DNA from: Muricomes intestini
GTDB taxonomy: Bacteria; Bacillota; Clostridia; Lachnospirales; Lachnospiraceae
Reading direction: 5' to 3'
DNA length: 64,000 bases
NCBI RefSeq assembly: GCF_004346165.1
Contig: NZ_SLZZ01000008.1
Location: forward strand, 53,986 to 117,985
Every line of letters begins with the position of its first letter. Position 1 is the stretch's first letter. The notes beneath the pieces are model-generated. The model worked only from the letters and a program-made list of their open reading frames with translations, was not told the origin of the DNA and did not search any database. Made by a program: the position numbers and the translations under genes. Below are positions 1 through 6,819 of the stretch, piece by piece.

Positions 1-235
1 TACGCAGCCCTGCTGCTATCTCAGGGCCTGCCTGAGGCAGTCCCTGAGATGAAGAAAACCCCACACTTCTGACGAAGTGAGGGGCTTTCTTCTGTAGGGG
101 AGGATACTCGGAATCCGCTCCGCTTCTTCCTCGTAATCTTACGCAGCCCTGCTGCTATCTCAGGGCCTGCCTGAGGCAGTCCCTGAGATGAAGAAAACCC
201 CACACTTCTGACGAAGTGAGGGGCTTTCTTCTGTA
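1..235. repeat. Two identical 96-bp direct repeats with hairpins
   Basis: Positions 1-96 and 140-235 read as identical 96-bp copies separated by 43 bp. Each holds two hairpins. The first pairs CTCAGGG with CCCTGAG and has an inner CTGCC/GGCAG stem. The second pairs CCCCACACTTC with GAAGTGAGGGG (one mismatch) and is followed by CTTTCTTCT, which looks like an intrinsic terminator readable on either strand. The copy nearest position 239 sits right behind the stop of the DUF1858 gene and could end its transcript. The first copy starts at the window edge, so the array may continue to the left. Confidence 0.85.
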
Positions 236-238
236 AGA

Positions 239-448
239 TTATATACCAGCAGCTTGCATTGAAGCGTTAATTTTCTCAAGAAGTAGTTCTGCATCCATAC
301 CGTGTACCATAGCGGCCTCTTCTAAAGATTCTACCTGTGAAGCCGGGCAGCCGAGGCAGTGCATGCCAATTTCCATTAGGATTGGTGCTGCATCAGGGTA
401 TATTGTCAATAATTCACCAATGGTGGTGTCTTTCGTAACCTGTCCCAT
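239..448 (-). CDS. DUF1858 domain protein
   Basis: Small cytosolic protein of 69 residues. It matches the DUF1858 family, known from proteins linked to hybrid-cluster and other redox systems. The visible signature is the motif [10 protein letters not shown] in the middle, followed by SLEEAA, with a hydrophobic helix before it ([20 protein letters not shown]). The two cysteines of CLGC could bind metal or act in redox chemistry, but no reaction is established. The ORF extends 22 codons further upstream. I chose the ATG at 448 because AGGAGGG lies 7 nt before it and because the family begins close to this point. It stands alone, with repeats behind it and a long gene-free stretch ahead. Confidence 0.8.
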   Translation of the reverse strand: MGQVTKDTTIGELLTIYPDAAPILMEIGMHCLGCPASQVESLEEAAMVHGMDAELLLEKINASMQAAGI

Positions 449-746
449 CTTTGTTCCCTCCTTTGTTATAAGATGTTTTCTATTATAATCCCTATTTTTT
501 AAATAATCAACCATCGAAAGTATAAATCACAGTCATTGGACCTTCTGAACTGTTATGTAATTTTAGAAAAATGGAATATCTCAGGCCTATTTACCAAATT
601 GTCGGAACAATTATTTTCACTTTTTGACTTCTTAAAAGTCAATCTTTTTGCTGCTTTTTTTCGACAAAAAACCAATTTCATCATAACTTAACAAAACGTT
701 CGTTCTTTTTTTTATAAAAGTAATCCACCAAAAACACATGTTTTTA

Positions 747-817
747 TGTGGATAATGTGAATAACTTTTACAAAATCTGGGTTTTTCCACGTTTTTTCAG
801 GTTTTGAATGTGGATAA
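747..817. other. Cluster of DnaA-box-like sites
   Basis: TGTGGATAA, the reverse complement of the consensus DnaA box TTATCCACA, occurs perfectly at 747-755 and 809-817. A one-mismatch copy (TGTGAATAA) abuts the first at 756-764. All three share one orientation. Two further one-mismatch boxes are the arms of a palindrome at 1198-1206 and 1240-1249. The surroundings are AT-rich and gene-free. The main origin is expected to the right of the window, so this may be a secondary DnaA-binding or titration site. That role is inference. Confidence 0.5.
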
Positions 818-1062
818 GTTGAAAACTACCCTTTTTCGACTTTCGACATAGTTTTACATTTTTGTGCATTTTGTATATGCCATCCTTTTCATATCAGCGG
901 CAAAAATCGATTGTTTCCCGCCAAAGAAGAGGAAAATGTCTAATAAAAAACTACACTTTAAGTCGAATGACCCGAAGTAACCGACAAGGTCAATCAAATT
1001 TGACTTTAGTGCGGTATTTTATCGGAAAACTGACTGTTTAACTTTGCTTCAGCTAAATCCGA

Positions 1063-1249
1063 GTCAAAGACCCCGCAGCAAGCTGACGGGGCATCAAACT
1101 TGCAGCGCAGCAAGCTGCGGGGTCTTTGACCCTCGCGGCAGTCGCCAAATGGAAATGCAAGCATTTCCATTTGGCTCGTTGCCCGCGGGAATAAAAATAT
1201 CCACAAGCACCCCTTAGCAAGCGAGCTTGCGTGGGCTGTTTGTGGATAT
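1063..1249. repeat. Run of three large palindromes
   Basis: Three inverted repeats follow one another. GTCAAAGACCCCGCAG at 1063-1078 is perfectly inverted at 1115-1130 (16 bp). CCAAATGGAAATGC at about 1147-1160 is perfectly inverted after 2 nt, up to 1176 (14 bp). TATCCACAA at 1198-1206 is inverted at 1240-1248 with a GCAAGC/GCTTGC hairpin between the arms. The arrangement resembles a palindromic intergenic element of the REP or MITE kind. The function is unknown. Confidence 0.7.
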
Positions 1250-1289
1250 CTCTGCCCTTTTAAATATAATTCCCAATATTTTATAAAAT

Positions 1290-2396
1290 CTACAATACTC
1301 TTCTGACCGTTATAATAGGTGTATAGGTTGCACTACAAATTCCAATTCCATCTGCCTCATTCATCGCGTTGACAATATTGCCATCTCCCATATATAGACC
1401 TACATGGCCATCGTACAATATAATATCTCCCGGCAGCGCCTCTTCATAGCTTACCGGAGTACCTACGGATTCCATATCCCAGGTGGTACGTGGAAGGCCG
1501 ACTCCAAAGTGTGCATATACCGCCTGTACAAATCCGGAGCAGTCGGCACCGTCTGTCAGGCTTGTCCCTCCCCATACATAAGGATTGCCTATAAACTGAC
1601 AGGCATAATCAATGATGGCCTGTCCACTGGAGGTCTGAGACTGAATAGCTGCTGCCCTCTGGGCTTCCTGCTGCTTTTTGGCTTCCTCTGCAGCCCTGGC
1701 AGCTTTCTCCTCAGCTACACGCTTTTCCTCCTCTTCTTTGGATTCTGCATAGGCATAATTTTGCTGAACATTTACGTAATCTCCATATACCCATCCAGGT
1801 GTCTCTCCGACTTCGACCGGGTACCAGCCGTTCACTGCTTCACCAGTCACCTCATACTGTTCATTCGCTGTAATCTGTGTAATTATGCTGGCTGAGGTAT
1901 CCTGACCATCCCGCACATTTAACACATCTACAGTTACTGTGGCCTGATTCTGTTCATATTCCCCTGCATGTTCCTCGGCTTCTTTACCTGTAAACAGGCT
2001 GTCTGCGGGTACATATCCTTCTACAGAACCAGATCTAATTTTTGTCCAGTCGCCGTTATACTCCAGTACATCAGCTGTTGAATTGCTGTACAGTTTTCCT
2101 GTCCAGTCACTTGTTTCATCCGGAGCGCTTCTGATATAAACATAATCACTCACATTAGAAAACGCTCTATTTAAATACTCACCCTTGTCATCTTGTACCA
2201 GATATAAATCAATGTTATTTTTTACATCCTCCTTGTAACATTCTTTTAGCACCGATTCGATTCCTGCAACCGGCAGGATCTGGGTATCCTCAGAAGGCTT
2301 GTCCTCTGCTCTGGCCGTCATTACACTCCCCGAAATCAGAATCGTTCCTGTTAAAGCAGAAAGAATCAATTTCTGCTTTACACTTACTGTCTTCAT
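1290..2396 (-). CDS. Secreted SH3 / NlpC-P60 cell-wall hydrolase
   Basis: 368-residue exported peptidoglycan hydrolase, probably a D,L-endopeptidase that cuts stem peptides. Order: signal peptide (about 1-30, ending TARAED), a linker, two bacterial SH3 domains (about 85-140 and 150-212; second ends GWVYGDYVNV), a charged Ala/Glu/Lys coiled coil (about 218-250), and a C-terminal NlpC/P60 domain (about 258-368). The catalytic cysteine is in GADCSGF and the histidine in DGHVGLY. The third polar residue is probably the Asn in NAMN, which the family allows. GGAGG lies 6-7 nt before the ATG. A strong promoter lies upstream. The gene is monocistronic, and its exact cleavage specificity cannot be read from the sequence. 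Confidence 0.9.
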   Translation of the reverse strand: MKTVSVKQKLILSALTGTILISGSVMTARAEDKPSEDTQILPVAGIESVLKECYKEDVKNNIDLYLVQDDKGEYLNRAFSNVSDYVYIRSAPDETSDWTGKLYSNSTADVLEYNGDWTKIRSGSVEGYVPADSLFTGKEAEEHAGEYEQNQATVTVDVLNVRDGQDTSASIITQITANEQYEVTGEAVNGWYPVEVGETPGWVYGDYVNVQQNYAYAESKEEEEKRVAEEKAARAAEEAKKQQEAQRAAAIQSQTSSGQAIIDYACQFIGNPYVWGGTSLTDGADCSGFVQAVYAHFGVGLPRTTWDMESVGTPVSYEEALPGDIILYDGHVGLYMGDGNIVNAMNEADGIGICSATYTPIITVRRVL

Positions 2397-2474
2397 ATAA
2401 AACCTCCTTATATATGTTTCATCTTTTGTAGGAAGTTCTAAATATTACATAATTGTTAAGTTTGTTACGTTTCC

Positions 2475-2503
2475 ATTATATCAATCTCATATCCGTATGT
2501 CAA
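2475..2503 (-). promoter_or_regulatory. Sigma-A promoter of the NlpC/P60 gene
   Basis: Reading the minus strand, TTGACA (2498-2503) is followed after 17 bp by TATAAT (2475-2480). Both hexamers match the consensus perfectly. The start would be near 2468, leaving an untranslated leader of about 70 nt. Confidence 0.85.
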
Positions 2504-2620
2504 CCATTTTTATAGGATTTTTAGCTTACACATTTCGACATAAGCTATATTGTTTTTTATTTTTACGTAATCATTTAATTCGTTTGTTAAATATTTTGTA
2601 ACATTTTCTGTATTGTATTC

Positions 2621-2810
2621 CTTAATATGATACCAGGGTCAAAAGGTCATGCGTTTCATGCTTGCATGAAAAAGCATGACTTTGGGACCCGCAAAACATG
2701 AGAAAGTAGCCCGAATAGGGCGGATTTCGAATGTTTTTAGGATTGCGGGAGCACAAAGTGCGGAGCAATCCGCAGGTATCAAGGGTCAAAATACCTTTTG
2801 ACCCCAACAT
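2621..2810 (+). repeat. 190-bp structured repeat, copy A
   Basis: First of two head-to-tail 190-bp units. It starts CTTAATATGATACC and ends near GACCCCAACAT. Internal hairpins are TTTCATGC/GCATGAAA and GATTGC/GCAATC with an inner GCAC/GTGC. The sequence GGGTCAAAAGGT near the left end recurs inverted (ACCTTTTGACCC) at the right end. A 62-codon frame on the minus strand is open only in some copies and has no family match, so I do not call it a gene. Confidence 0.85.
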
Positions 2811-3000
2811 CTTAATATGATACCAGGGTCAAAAGGTCGTGCGTTTCATGCTTGCATGAAAAAGCATGACTTTGGGACCCGCAAAACATGAGAAAGTAGC
2901 CCGAGCAGGGCGGATTTCGAATGTTTTTAGGATTGCGGGAGCACAAAGTGCGAAGCAATCCGTAGGTATCAGGGGGCAAAATACCTTTTGCCCCCTACAT
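2811..3000 (+). repeat. 190-bp structured repeat, copy B
   Basis: Tandem copy of the preceding unit with the same period and only scattered substitutions. It ends GCCCCCTACAT. The promoter of the first PerR-type gene starts 28 bp downstream. Confidence 0.85.
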
Positions 3001-3028
3001 TATAATATATATTTTTTCTAAAATACCA

Positions 3029-3056
3029 TTGACATTTCATAGAAATATATTATATT
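3029..3056 (+). promoter_or_regulatory. Promoter of first PerR-type gene
   Basis: TTGACA (3029-3034), 16 bp, TATATT (3051-3056). The same block (TTGACATTTCAT, then TATTATATTCT) is repeated before the second PerR gene at 3881-3909. This suggests that promoter and gene were duplicated together and may share control, perhaps by the regulators themselves. Confidence 0.75.
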
Positions 3057-3086
3057 CTAAATAGATATGATTACTAATATTCGTGC

Positions 3087-3146
3087 AACTATTCAAAACT
3101 AAGCTCAAAAACCTATGGTTTTCTCTCTGCTTGGTTCTGAATAGTT
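3087..3146. repeat. Inverted repeat in the leader of the first PerR gene
   Basis: AACTATTCA (3087-3095) is inverted as TGAATAGTT (3138-3146), with AAC..AGC and GCT..GTT continuing the pairing inward. It lies between the promoter and the ribosome-binding site. The ends resemble a variant of the TAACAGTTCAGCC family described elsewhere. A solo end of the same variant occurs near 46780. Confidence 0.65.
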
Positions 3147-3179
3147 ACATATTCGTTTTAATTTGAAAGGAGGCCTACA

Positions 3180-3578
3180 TTGACAGCATTAAAGTATAGC
3201 CGGCAGCGTGAAGCTATTAAAAATTATCTGATGGCAACAAAAGAACACCCGACCGCTGATATAGTCTATCTCCATGTAAAGGAAGAATTCCCTAATATTA
3301 GTCTGGGAACCGTCTACAGGAATTTGAATTTGCTGACAGATATCGGCGAAGCACTTAAAATTCCTTCGCCGGATGGTGCCGATCGGTTTGACGGAAACGC
3401 ATTGCCCCATAATCACTTTTTCTGCACTACCTGTGGAAGAGTCTTGGATTTAGATTTAGACATAAAGAAATTAGAAGAAATTAATACATCTGCCTCGGAA
3501 AACTTTGACGGTAAAATAGAGTCCAGCAGCATTGCGTTTTATGGTAAATGTGGTAAATGTATTTCCAGGCAAAATTAA
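3180..3578 (+). CDS. perR: Fur-family regulator, PerR-like (copy 1)
   Basis: 132-residue cytosolic repressor of the Fur superfamily, best fitting PerR, the metal-dependent peroxide sensor. An N-terminal winged helix (about 1-80, with TVYRNLNLL) is followed by a dimerisation and metal domain. The HNHFFC motif supplies regulatory-site histidines, and two pairs, CTTC and CGKC, form the structural zinc site. The start is TTG at 3180, 6 nt after AAAGGAGG. The adjacent paralogue at 3964 is very similar throughout. Two rubrerythrins follow, the classic targets of PerR in anaerobes. PerR rather than Fur or Zur is inferred from context. An intrinsic terminator follows the gene. Confidence 0.88.
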   Translation: MTALKYSRQREAIKNYLMATKEHPTADIVYLHVKEEFPNISLGTVYRNLNLLTDIGEALKIPSPDGADRFDGNALPHNHFFCTTCGRVLDLDLDIKKLEEINTSASENFDGKIESSSIAFYGKCGKCISRQN

Positions 3579-3604
3579 ACAATGTATTTCCCAGTGATAC
3601 AGAA

Positions 3605-3646
3605 CTCCCGAAAACGAAAATCTATTTTGTTTCGGGAGCTTTTTAG
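3605..3646 (+). terminator. Intrinsic terminator after PerR copy 1
   Basis: CTCCCGAAAAC pairs with GTTTCGGGAG (one bulge), and the stem is followed by CTTTTTAG. Confidence 0.8.
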
Positions 3647-3650
3647 TTTG

Positions 3651-3850
3651 TAACAGTTCAGCCATGCGAATTTTCCACAGCGTAGGCAGGAGAAAGCTTG
3701 CTTTCGTATGCATATGCTGCCGAAAATTCATATGGCGCTCTGCCACAGCGAGATGAAGCGCAGCACATGTCCTTGGTTAGCAACCGTAGTGTGGTTGTTT
3801 AACAAGGACGGTACCCTTGGGGTAGAATCGAGCTGATAGCTGAACTGTTA
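3651..3850. repeat. 200-bp element bounded by TAACAGTTCAGC inverted repeats
   Basis: The left end TAACAGTTCAGC (3651-3662) is perfectly inverted as GCTGAACTGTTA (3839-3850). No open frame with a plausible product is inside. The reverse strand, starting from 3850, shares with the 74-bp element at 14817-14890 a stretch including AAGGGTACCGTCCTTGTTAAA (one substitution), which shows that the two are related. The element separates the two PerR genes. It looks like a non-autonomous, MITE-like unit. Confidence 0.75.
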
Positions 3851-3880
3851 CTTTAGTTTTATTTATTTTTCAAAACTCTA

Positions 3881-3909
3881 TTGACATTTCATTAAATATG
3901 TATTATATT
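3881..3909 (+). promoter_or_regulatory. Promoter of second PerR-type gene
   Basis: TTGACA (3881-3886), 17 bp, TATATT (3904-3909). Nearly the same as the promoter before copy 1. Confidence 0.75.
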
Positions 3910-3963
3910 CTTTTATAGATAACAATTACTATTATTATTTTAGTTTTTGAAAGGAGGTTCCTA

Positions 3964-4365
3964 TTGGCAGCTTTGAAATATAGCCGACAGCGTGAAGCTA
4001 TTAAGAGCTATTTGATGTCAACCGAGGCGCACCCAACTGCTGATACCATTTATTTACATGTAAAGAAGGAATTTCCCAATATCAGCCTGGCAACTGTATA
4101 CAGAAATTTGAATCTACTTACAGATATCGGGGAAGCAATTAAGATTACTTTACCAGGCAGTGCCGATCGATTTGATGGAGTTGTTACGCCGCATAACCAT
4201 TTTTTCTGCACCAGCTGTGGAAAAATTATAAATTTAGATTTTAATATAGAAGAGTTAGAAGAAATCAACAAAACCGCAGCGCAAAATTTTGACGGAAAGA
4301 TAGAGTCCAGTAACATTACTTTTTATGGAAAATGCAGTGACTGTATTTCCAAATTATGCAATTAA
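3964..4365 (+). CDS. perR: Fur-family regulator, PerR-like (copy 2)
   Basis: 133-residue paralogue of the preceding regulator with the same architecture: winged helix, HNHFFC, and zinc pairs CTSC and CSDC. The two proteins share most residues (for example YSRQREAIK and NISL.TVYRNLNLLTDIGEA). The TTG start follows AAAGGAGG by 6 nt, as in copy 1. It lies about 100 bp upstream of the reverse rubrerythrin in the same direction, so it is the better candidate for the direct regulator of the two rubrerythrins. Differences in the substrate-sensing region might let the copies respond to different metals or oxidants, but this cannot be decided here. Confidence 0.88.
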   Translation: MAALKYSRQREAIKSYLMSTEAHPTADTIYLHVKKEFPNISLATVYRNLNLLTDIGEAIKITLPGSADRFDGVVTPHNHFFCTSCGKIINLDFNIEELEEINKTAAQNFDGKIESSNITFYGKCSDCISKLCN

Positions 4366-4396
4366 TATAGAAAGTACACCACACTTCCTATATTAA
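4362..4396. promoter_or_regulatory. Palindrome at the end of PerR copy 2
   Basis: TTAATATAG..AAGT pairs with ACTT..CTATATTAA (one mismatch, 7-nt loop), overlapping the stop codon. It precedes the rubrerythrin gene and could be an operator for a Fur-type dimer, a weak terminator, or an RNA stabiliser. Confidence 0.5.
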
Positions 4397-4469
4397 TATA
4401 AACCGCTGGAGCCTTAAGTGCTGCCGGCAGCAAAACAACTAAAATATATGAGAGAAGGAGACTTTAACT

Positions 4470-5012
4470 ATGAAAAAATTTGTATGTTCAGTTTGTGGCT
4501 ACGTTTACGAAGGAGAATCTGCACCGGAGAAGTGCCCTGTCTGCGGCGCACCCGCTGAGAAGTTTAAAGAGCAAACAGGTGAGAAAACTTGGGCTGCAGA
4601 ACATGTTGTAGGTGTTGCTCAGGGTGTGAGTGAGGATATCCTGGCTGATTTAAGAGCTAATTTTGAGGGAGAATGTTCAGAAGTAGGCATGTATCTTGCA
4701 ATGGCAAGAGCTGCACACAGAGAAGGTTATCCTGAAATCGGACTGTACTACGAAAAAGCTGCTTATGAAGAAGCAGAACATGCTGCCAAGTTTGCGGAAT
4801 TATTGGGCGAGGTTGTAACAGACAGTACAAAGAAGAACCTGCAAATGAGAGTGGATGCAGAGAACGGCGCAACAGCAGGCAAATTTGATTTGGCAAAACG
4901 TGCAAAAGCTGCTAACCTAGACGCTATTCACGACACAGTACATGAGATGGCAAGAGACGAAGCACGCCACGGAAAAGCTTTTGAAGGCTTGTTGAAGAGA
5001 TACTTTGGCTAA
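4470..5012 (+). CDS. Reverse rubrerythrin
   Basis: 180-residue cytosolic peroxide/oxygen reductase of anaerobes. The domain order is inverted relative to classical rubrerythrin. A rubredoxin domain with two CxxC knuckles (CSVCGY and CPVCGAP) comes first (about 1-37), then a four-helix ferritin-like di-iron domain. Ligand motifs in that domain are [20 protein letters not shown] and [11 protein letters not shown]. Such proteins take electrons through the rubredoxin iron and reduce H2O2 or O2 at the di-iron centre. A good GAGAAGGAG site precedes the ATG. It sits between a PerR gene and a classical rubrerythrin, forming an oxidative-stress cluster. Confidence 0.92.
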   Translation: MKKFVCSVCGYVYEGESAPEKCPVCGAPAEKFKEQTGEKTWAAEHVVGVAQGVSEDILADLRANFEGECSEVGMYLAMARAAHREGYPEIGLYYEKAAYEEAEHAAKFAELLGEVVTDSTKKNLQMRVDAENGATAGKFDLAKRAKAANLDAIHDTVHEMARDEARHGKAFEGLLKRYFG

Positions 5013-5018
5013 TCTCCA

Positions 5019-5047
5019 TTGATTCATAAAGGATAAACTGTTATACT
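5019..5047 (+). promoter_or_regulatory. Internal promoter before classical rubrerythrin
   Basis: TTGATT (5019-5024), 17 bp, TATACT (5042-5047), in the 66-bp gap between the two rubrerythrins. The second gene could therefore be expressed on its own. Confidence 0.6.
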
Positions 5048-5078
5048 ATACGCAATACACATACTAGGAGGATTTACA

Positions 5079-5615
5079 ATGTCAAAGTACGAAGGAACAA
5101 AAACAGAAAAGAATCTTATGGAAGCATTCTCAGGCGAGTCACAGGCACGCAATAAATATACTTTTTATGCATCTGCTGCAAAGAAGGCAGGCTATGAGCA
5201 GATTTCCGACATCTTCTTAGAAACAGCTAATCAGGAGAAGGAACATGCAAAACTTTGGTTCAAAGAATTCCACGGAATCGGAGATGTTGATGCCAATCTG
5301 GAAGATGCGGCCGCTGGTGAGAATTATGAGTGGACAGACATGTATGAGCGCATGGCAAAAGAAGCAGAAGAAGAAGGCTTCAAAGAACTAGCTGTAAAAT
5401 TCAAAGGAGTGGCAAGAGTAGAAGCTGCCCACGAGAAACGGTACAACAAACTTCTTGAACATTTCCGTGCCGGTGAGACTTTCAAGGATGAGGCTCCTCT
5501 CGGGTGGAAATGCAGAAACTGCGGATTCATATATGAAGGAAACGAGGCTCCGGAAATTTGTCCGGTCTGTGCTCATCCACGTGCCTACTTTGAAAGAAAA
5601 GCAGAAAACTATTAA
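5079..5615 (+). CDS. rbr: Rubrerythrin
   Basis: 178-residue classical rubrerythrin, an NAD(P)H-linked peroxidase with electron supply via rubredoxin or flavoproteins. The ferritin-like di-iron domain comes first (about 1-135), with [22 protein letters not shown] and [11 protein letters not shown] giving the Glu/His ligands. The C-terminal rubredoxin domain has [10 protein letters not shown] and CPVCAHP. AGGAGG precedes the ATG. With the reverse rubrerythrin and two PerR-like genes upstream it forms a peroxide-defence locus. A clear terminator ends the unit. Confidence 0.95.
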   Translation: MSKYEGTKTEKNLMEAFSGESQARNKYTFYASAAKKAGYEQISDIFLETANQEKEHAKLWFKEFHGIGDVDANLEDAAAGENYEWTDMYERMAKEAEEEGFKELAVKFKGVARVEAAHEKRYNKLLEHFRAGETFKDEAPLGWKCRNCGFIYEGNEAPEICPVCAHPRAYFERKAENY

Positions 5616-5628
5616 AATAATGGTAACT

Positions 5629-5662
5629 ATGCGGGACCTCTGTAAAGGGGACCGCATTTTTT
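5629..5662 (+). terminator. rbr: Intrinsic terminator after rbr
   Basis: ATGCGG (5629-5634) pairs with CCGCAT (5652-5657), with extra pairs inside, followed by a run of T to 5662. It may also serve the convergent GIY-YIG gene. Confidence 0.8.
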
Positions 5663-5695
5663 AATCTTTTGCTGAAAGTCAATGAGATAAGCACA

Positions 5696-5947
5696 CTAGA
5701 AGCTTTCCTTTTTATTCACCAACTGCAGCTTTTGTCTACGCGACATTTTCTTTATAATGCACTCTCTTTTCATCGCTTCTTCCTTTGTCTTAAATGTCTC
5801 AAAATATACCAGTTCCACCGGCCTGTGCGCTTTTGTATACTTTGCGCCCCTGCCCAGGTTATGGTCACTGATCCGCTTCTCCAGATGATTCGTCCACCCG
5901 GTATACAAACTTCCGTCTCCACATCTTAATATGTATGTATAATTCAT
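5696..5947 (-). CDS. GIY-YIG nuclease-fold protein (UPF0213/YhbQ-like)
   Basis: 83-residue single-domain protein of the GIY-YIG superfamily. The fold's landmarks are present: YTYILRC and SLYTGW for the two GIY/YIG strands, the arginine in EKRISDH, and the metal-binding Glu in KRECIIKKM. Stand-alone members are suggested to act in DNA repair, but most are uncharacterised. The frame is open for 18 more codons upstream. I chose the ATG at 5947 because the conserved domain starts directly there. AAGGAG lies about 12 nt upstream, somewhat far. It is convergent with rbr and upstream of nothing obvious. Confidence 0.8.
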   Translation of the reverse strand: MNYTYILRCGDGSLYTGWTNHLEKRISDHNLGRGAKYTKAHRPVELVYFETFKTKEEAMKRECIIKKMSRRQKLQLVNKKESF

Positions 5948-6027
5948 AATCACTGTCTTCTCCTTCGCACATATTATACCATTAAATAGGGCATAGCACA
6001 TTAAAATTTCTGCTACGCCCTAAGTCA

Positions 6028-6777
6028 TTATGATTCCATAAAATCCATTGGATTTACCGGATTTCCATCCTTTAGTAATTCAAAATAAAGATTTGGACCT
6101 TCTACACTGTAATATTTTGTTGGTTCACTCATATACCCCACAGTCTCTCCTGCAGCTACATAGTCGCCAATTTCCAGTGGAACTTCTTTTAGCTGTCCAT
6201 ACACTGCGCTGTATCCATTACCCATGTCCAGCGTGACCGTAATTCCTGTTTGGGCAGTCTGCTCTATATTTGACACAATTCCTGCTGCAGAGGCACCTAT
6301 CACTTCTCCTACTTCTCCCCCTATAACGAGTGCCGGATTGTATTTATACTGCTCCAGCGTGGAGAAATACACGGTCTGGTCCATACTATAGTTAATCAGT
6401 ACAGCCCCACTGGCCGGCCATGTAAGCAGACTGTTCGCATCAAAATATACTTCTGCTGCACTTCCCGCTGTATTGGCATCTGCTGCTGCATCATCCTGAG
6501 TACTGTTTTCGCTGTCTTCTGTATCATTTTCTGTGGATGTATTACCTTCTGCTTCAGGCAGGACAATATCGTTTGTTGTTGTCGCCTCGCTTTTTTCTTT
6601 TGTAAGCTCATCTGTTTCTTCTTCGGCTTTCGCAAGCTGCGCATCCATTTTCTTTTCATAATTGTTGAATGTATATGCTCCTACCATCACAATTACAGCA
6701 ACAAAGCAGATTACGATGCCGACTGCTGCGCCTTTTCCTTTTAGTGAAAATGGCTTTTCGTTGTTATTTTTATTCAT
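6028..6777 (-). CDS. spoIIQ: SpoIIQ-like protein with degenerate LytM (M23) domain
   Basis: 249 residues: short cytosolic tail, one membrane helix (about 20-40, GIVICFVAVIVMVGAYTF), a Glu/Thr/Asn/Asp-rich linker (about 45-115), then an M23/LytM domain. In sporulating Firmicutes SpoIIQ spans the forespore membrane and docks mother-cell SpoIIIAH during engulfment. Position 42 nt behind spoIID supports the call, since these two are neighbours in C. difficile. Zinc ligands expected in active M23 enzymes are missing: where HxGxD is usual the sequence reads NYSMDQ, and the final HxH motif is replaced by NLYFEL. It is therefore probably a structural, non-catalytic version. The start is the ATG at 6777, 8 nt after AGAGG. 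Confidence 0.8.
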   Translation of the reverse strand: MNKNNNEKPFSLKGKGAAVGIVICFVAVIVMVGAYTFNNYEKKMDAQLAKAEEETDELTKEKSEATTTNDIVLPEAEGNTSTENDTEDSENSTQDDAAADANTAGSAAEVYFDANSLLTWPASGAVLINYSMDQTVYFSTLEQYKYNPALVIGGEVGEVIGASAAGIVSNIEQTAQTGITVTLDMGNGYSAVYGQLKEVPLEIGDYVAAGETVGYMSEPTKYYSVEGPNLYFELLKDGNPVNPMDFMES

Positions 6778-6819
6778 ATTCATCACCTCTGGCTATATTT
6801 TTGCCAGAAAAGTGATGCC

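Larger units (their letters stand above)
449..1289. other. Long gene-free region, AT-rich then palindromic
   Basis: No convincing gene is present in these 840 bases. The part from about 530 to 960 is very AT-rich and contains several DnaA-box-like 9-mers (listed separately). The part from about 1020 to 1250 is more GC-rich and made of nested palindromes (listed separately). A small open frame across 1006-1206 is a by-product of these palindromes. A lone CTGAACTGTTA end of the short inverted-repeat family sits at 545-555. Confidence 0.6.

Noticed and set aside
1006-1206. 66-codon minus-strand frame
   Set aside because: It consists of the palindromic repeats and has no ribosome-binding site.
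530-1280. Chromosomal origin (oriC)
   Set aside because: DnaA boxes are present, but dnaA, dnaN, rpmH and rnpA are absent, and mnmG-rsmG-parAB and the strand bias place oriC beyond the right end.
2622-2810. 62-codon minus-strand frame
   Set aside because: It lies wholly in the 190-bp repeat. The related frame in copy D is read through a parS site, and no conserved ribosome-binding site or family is seen.
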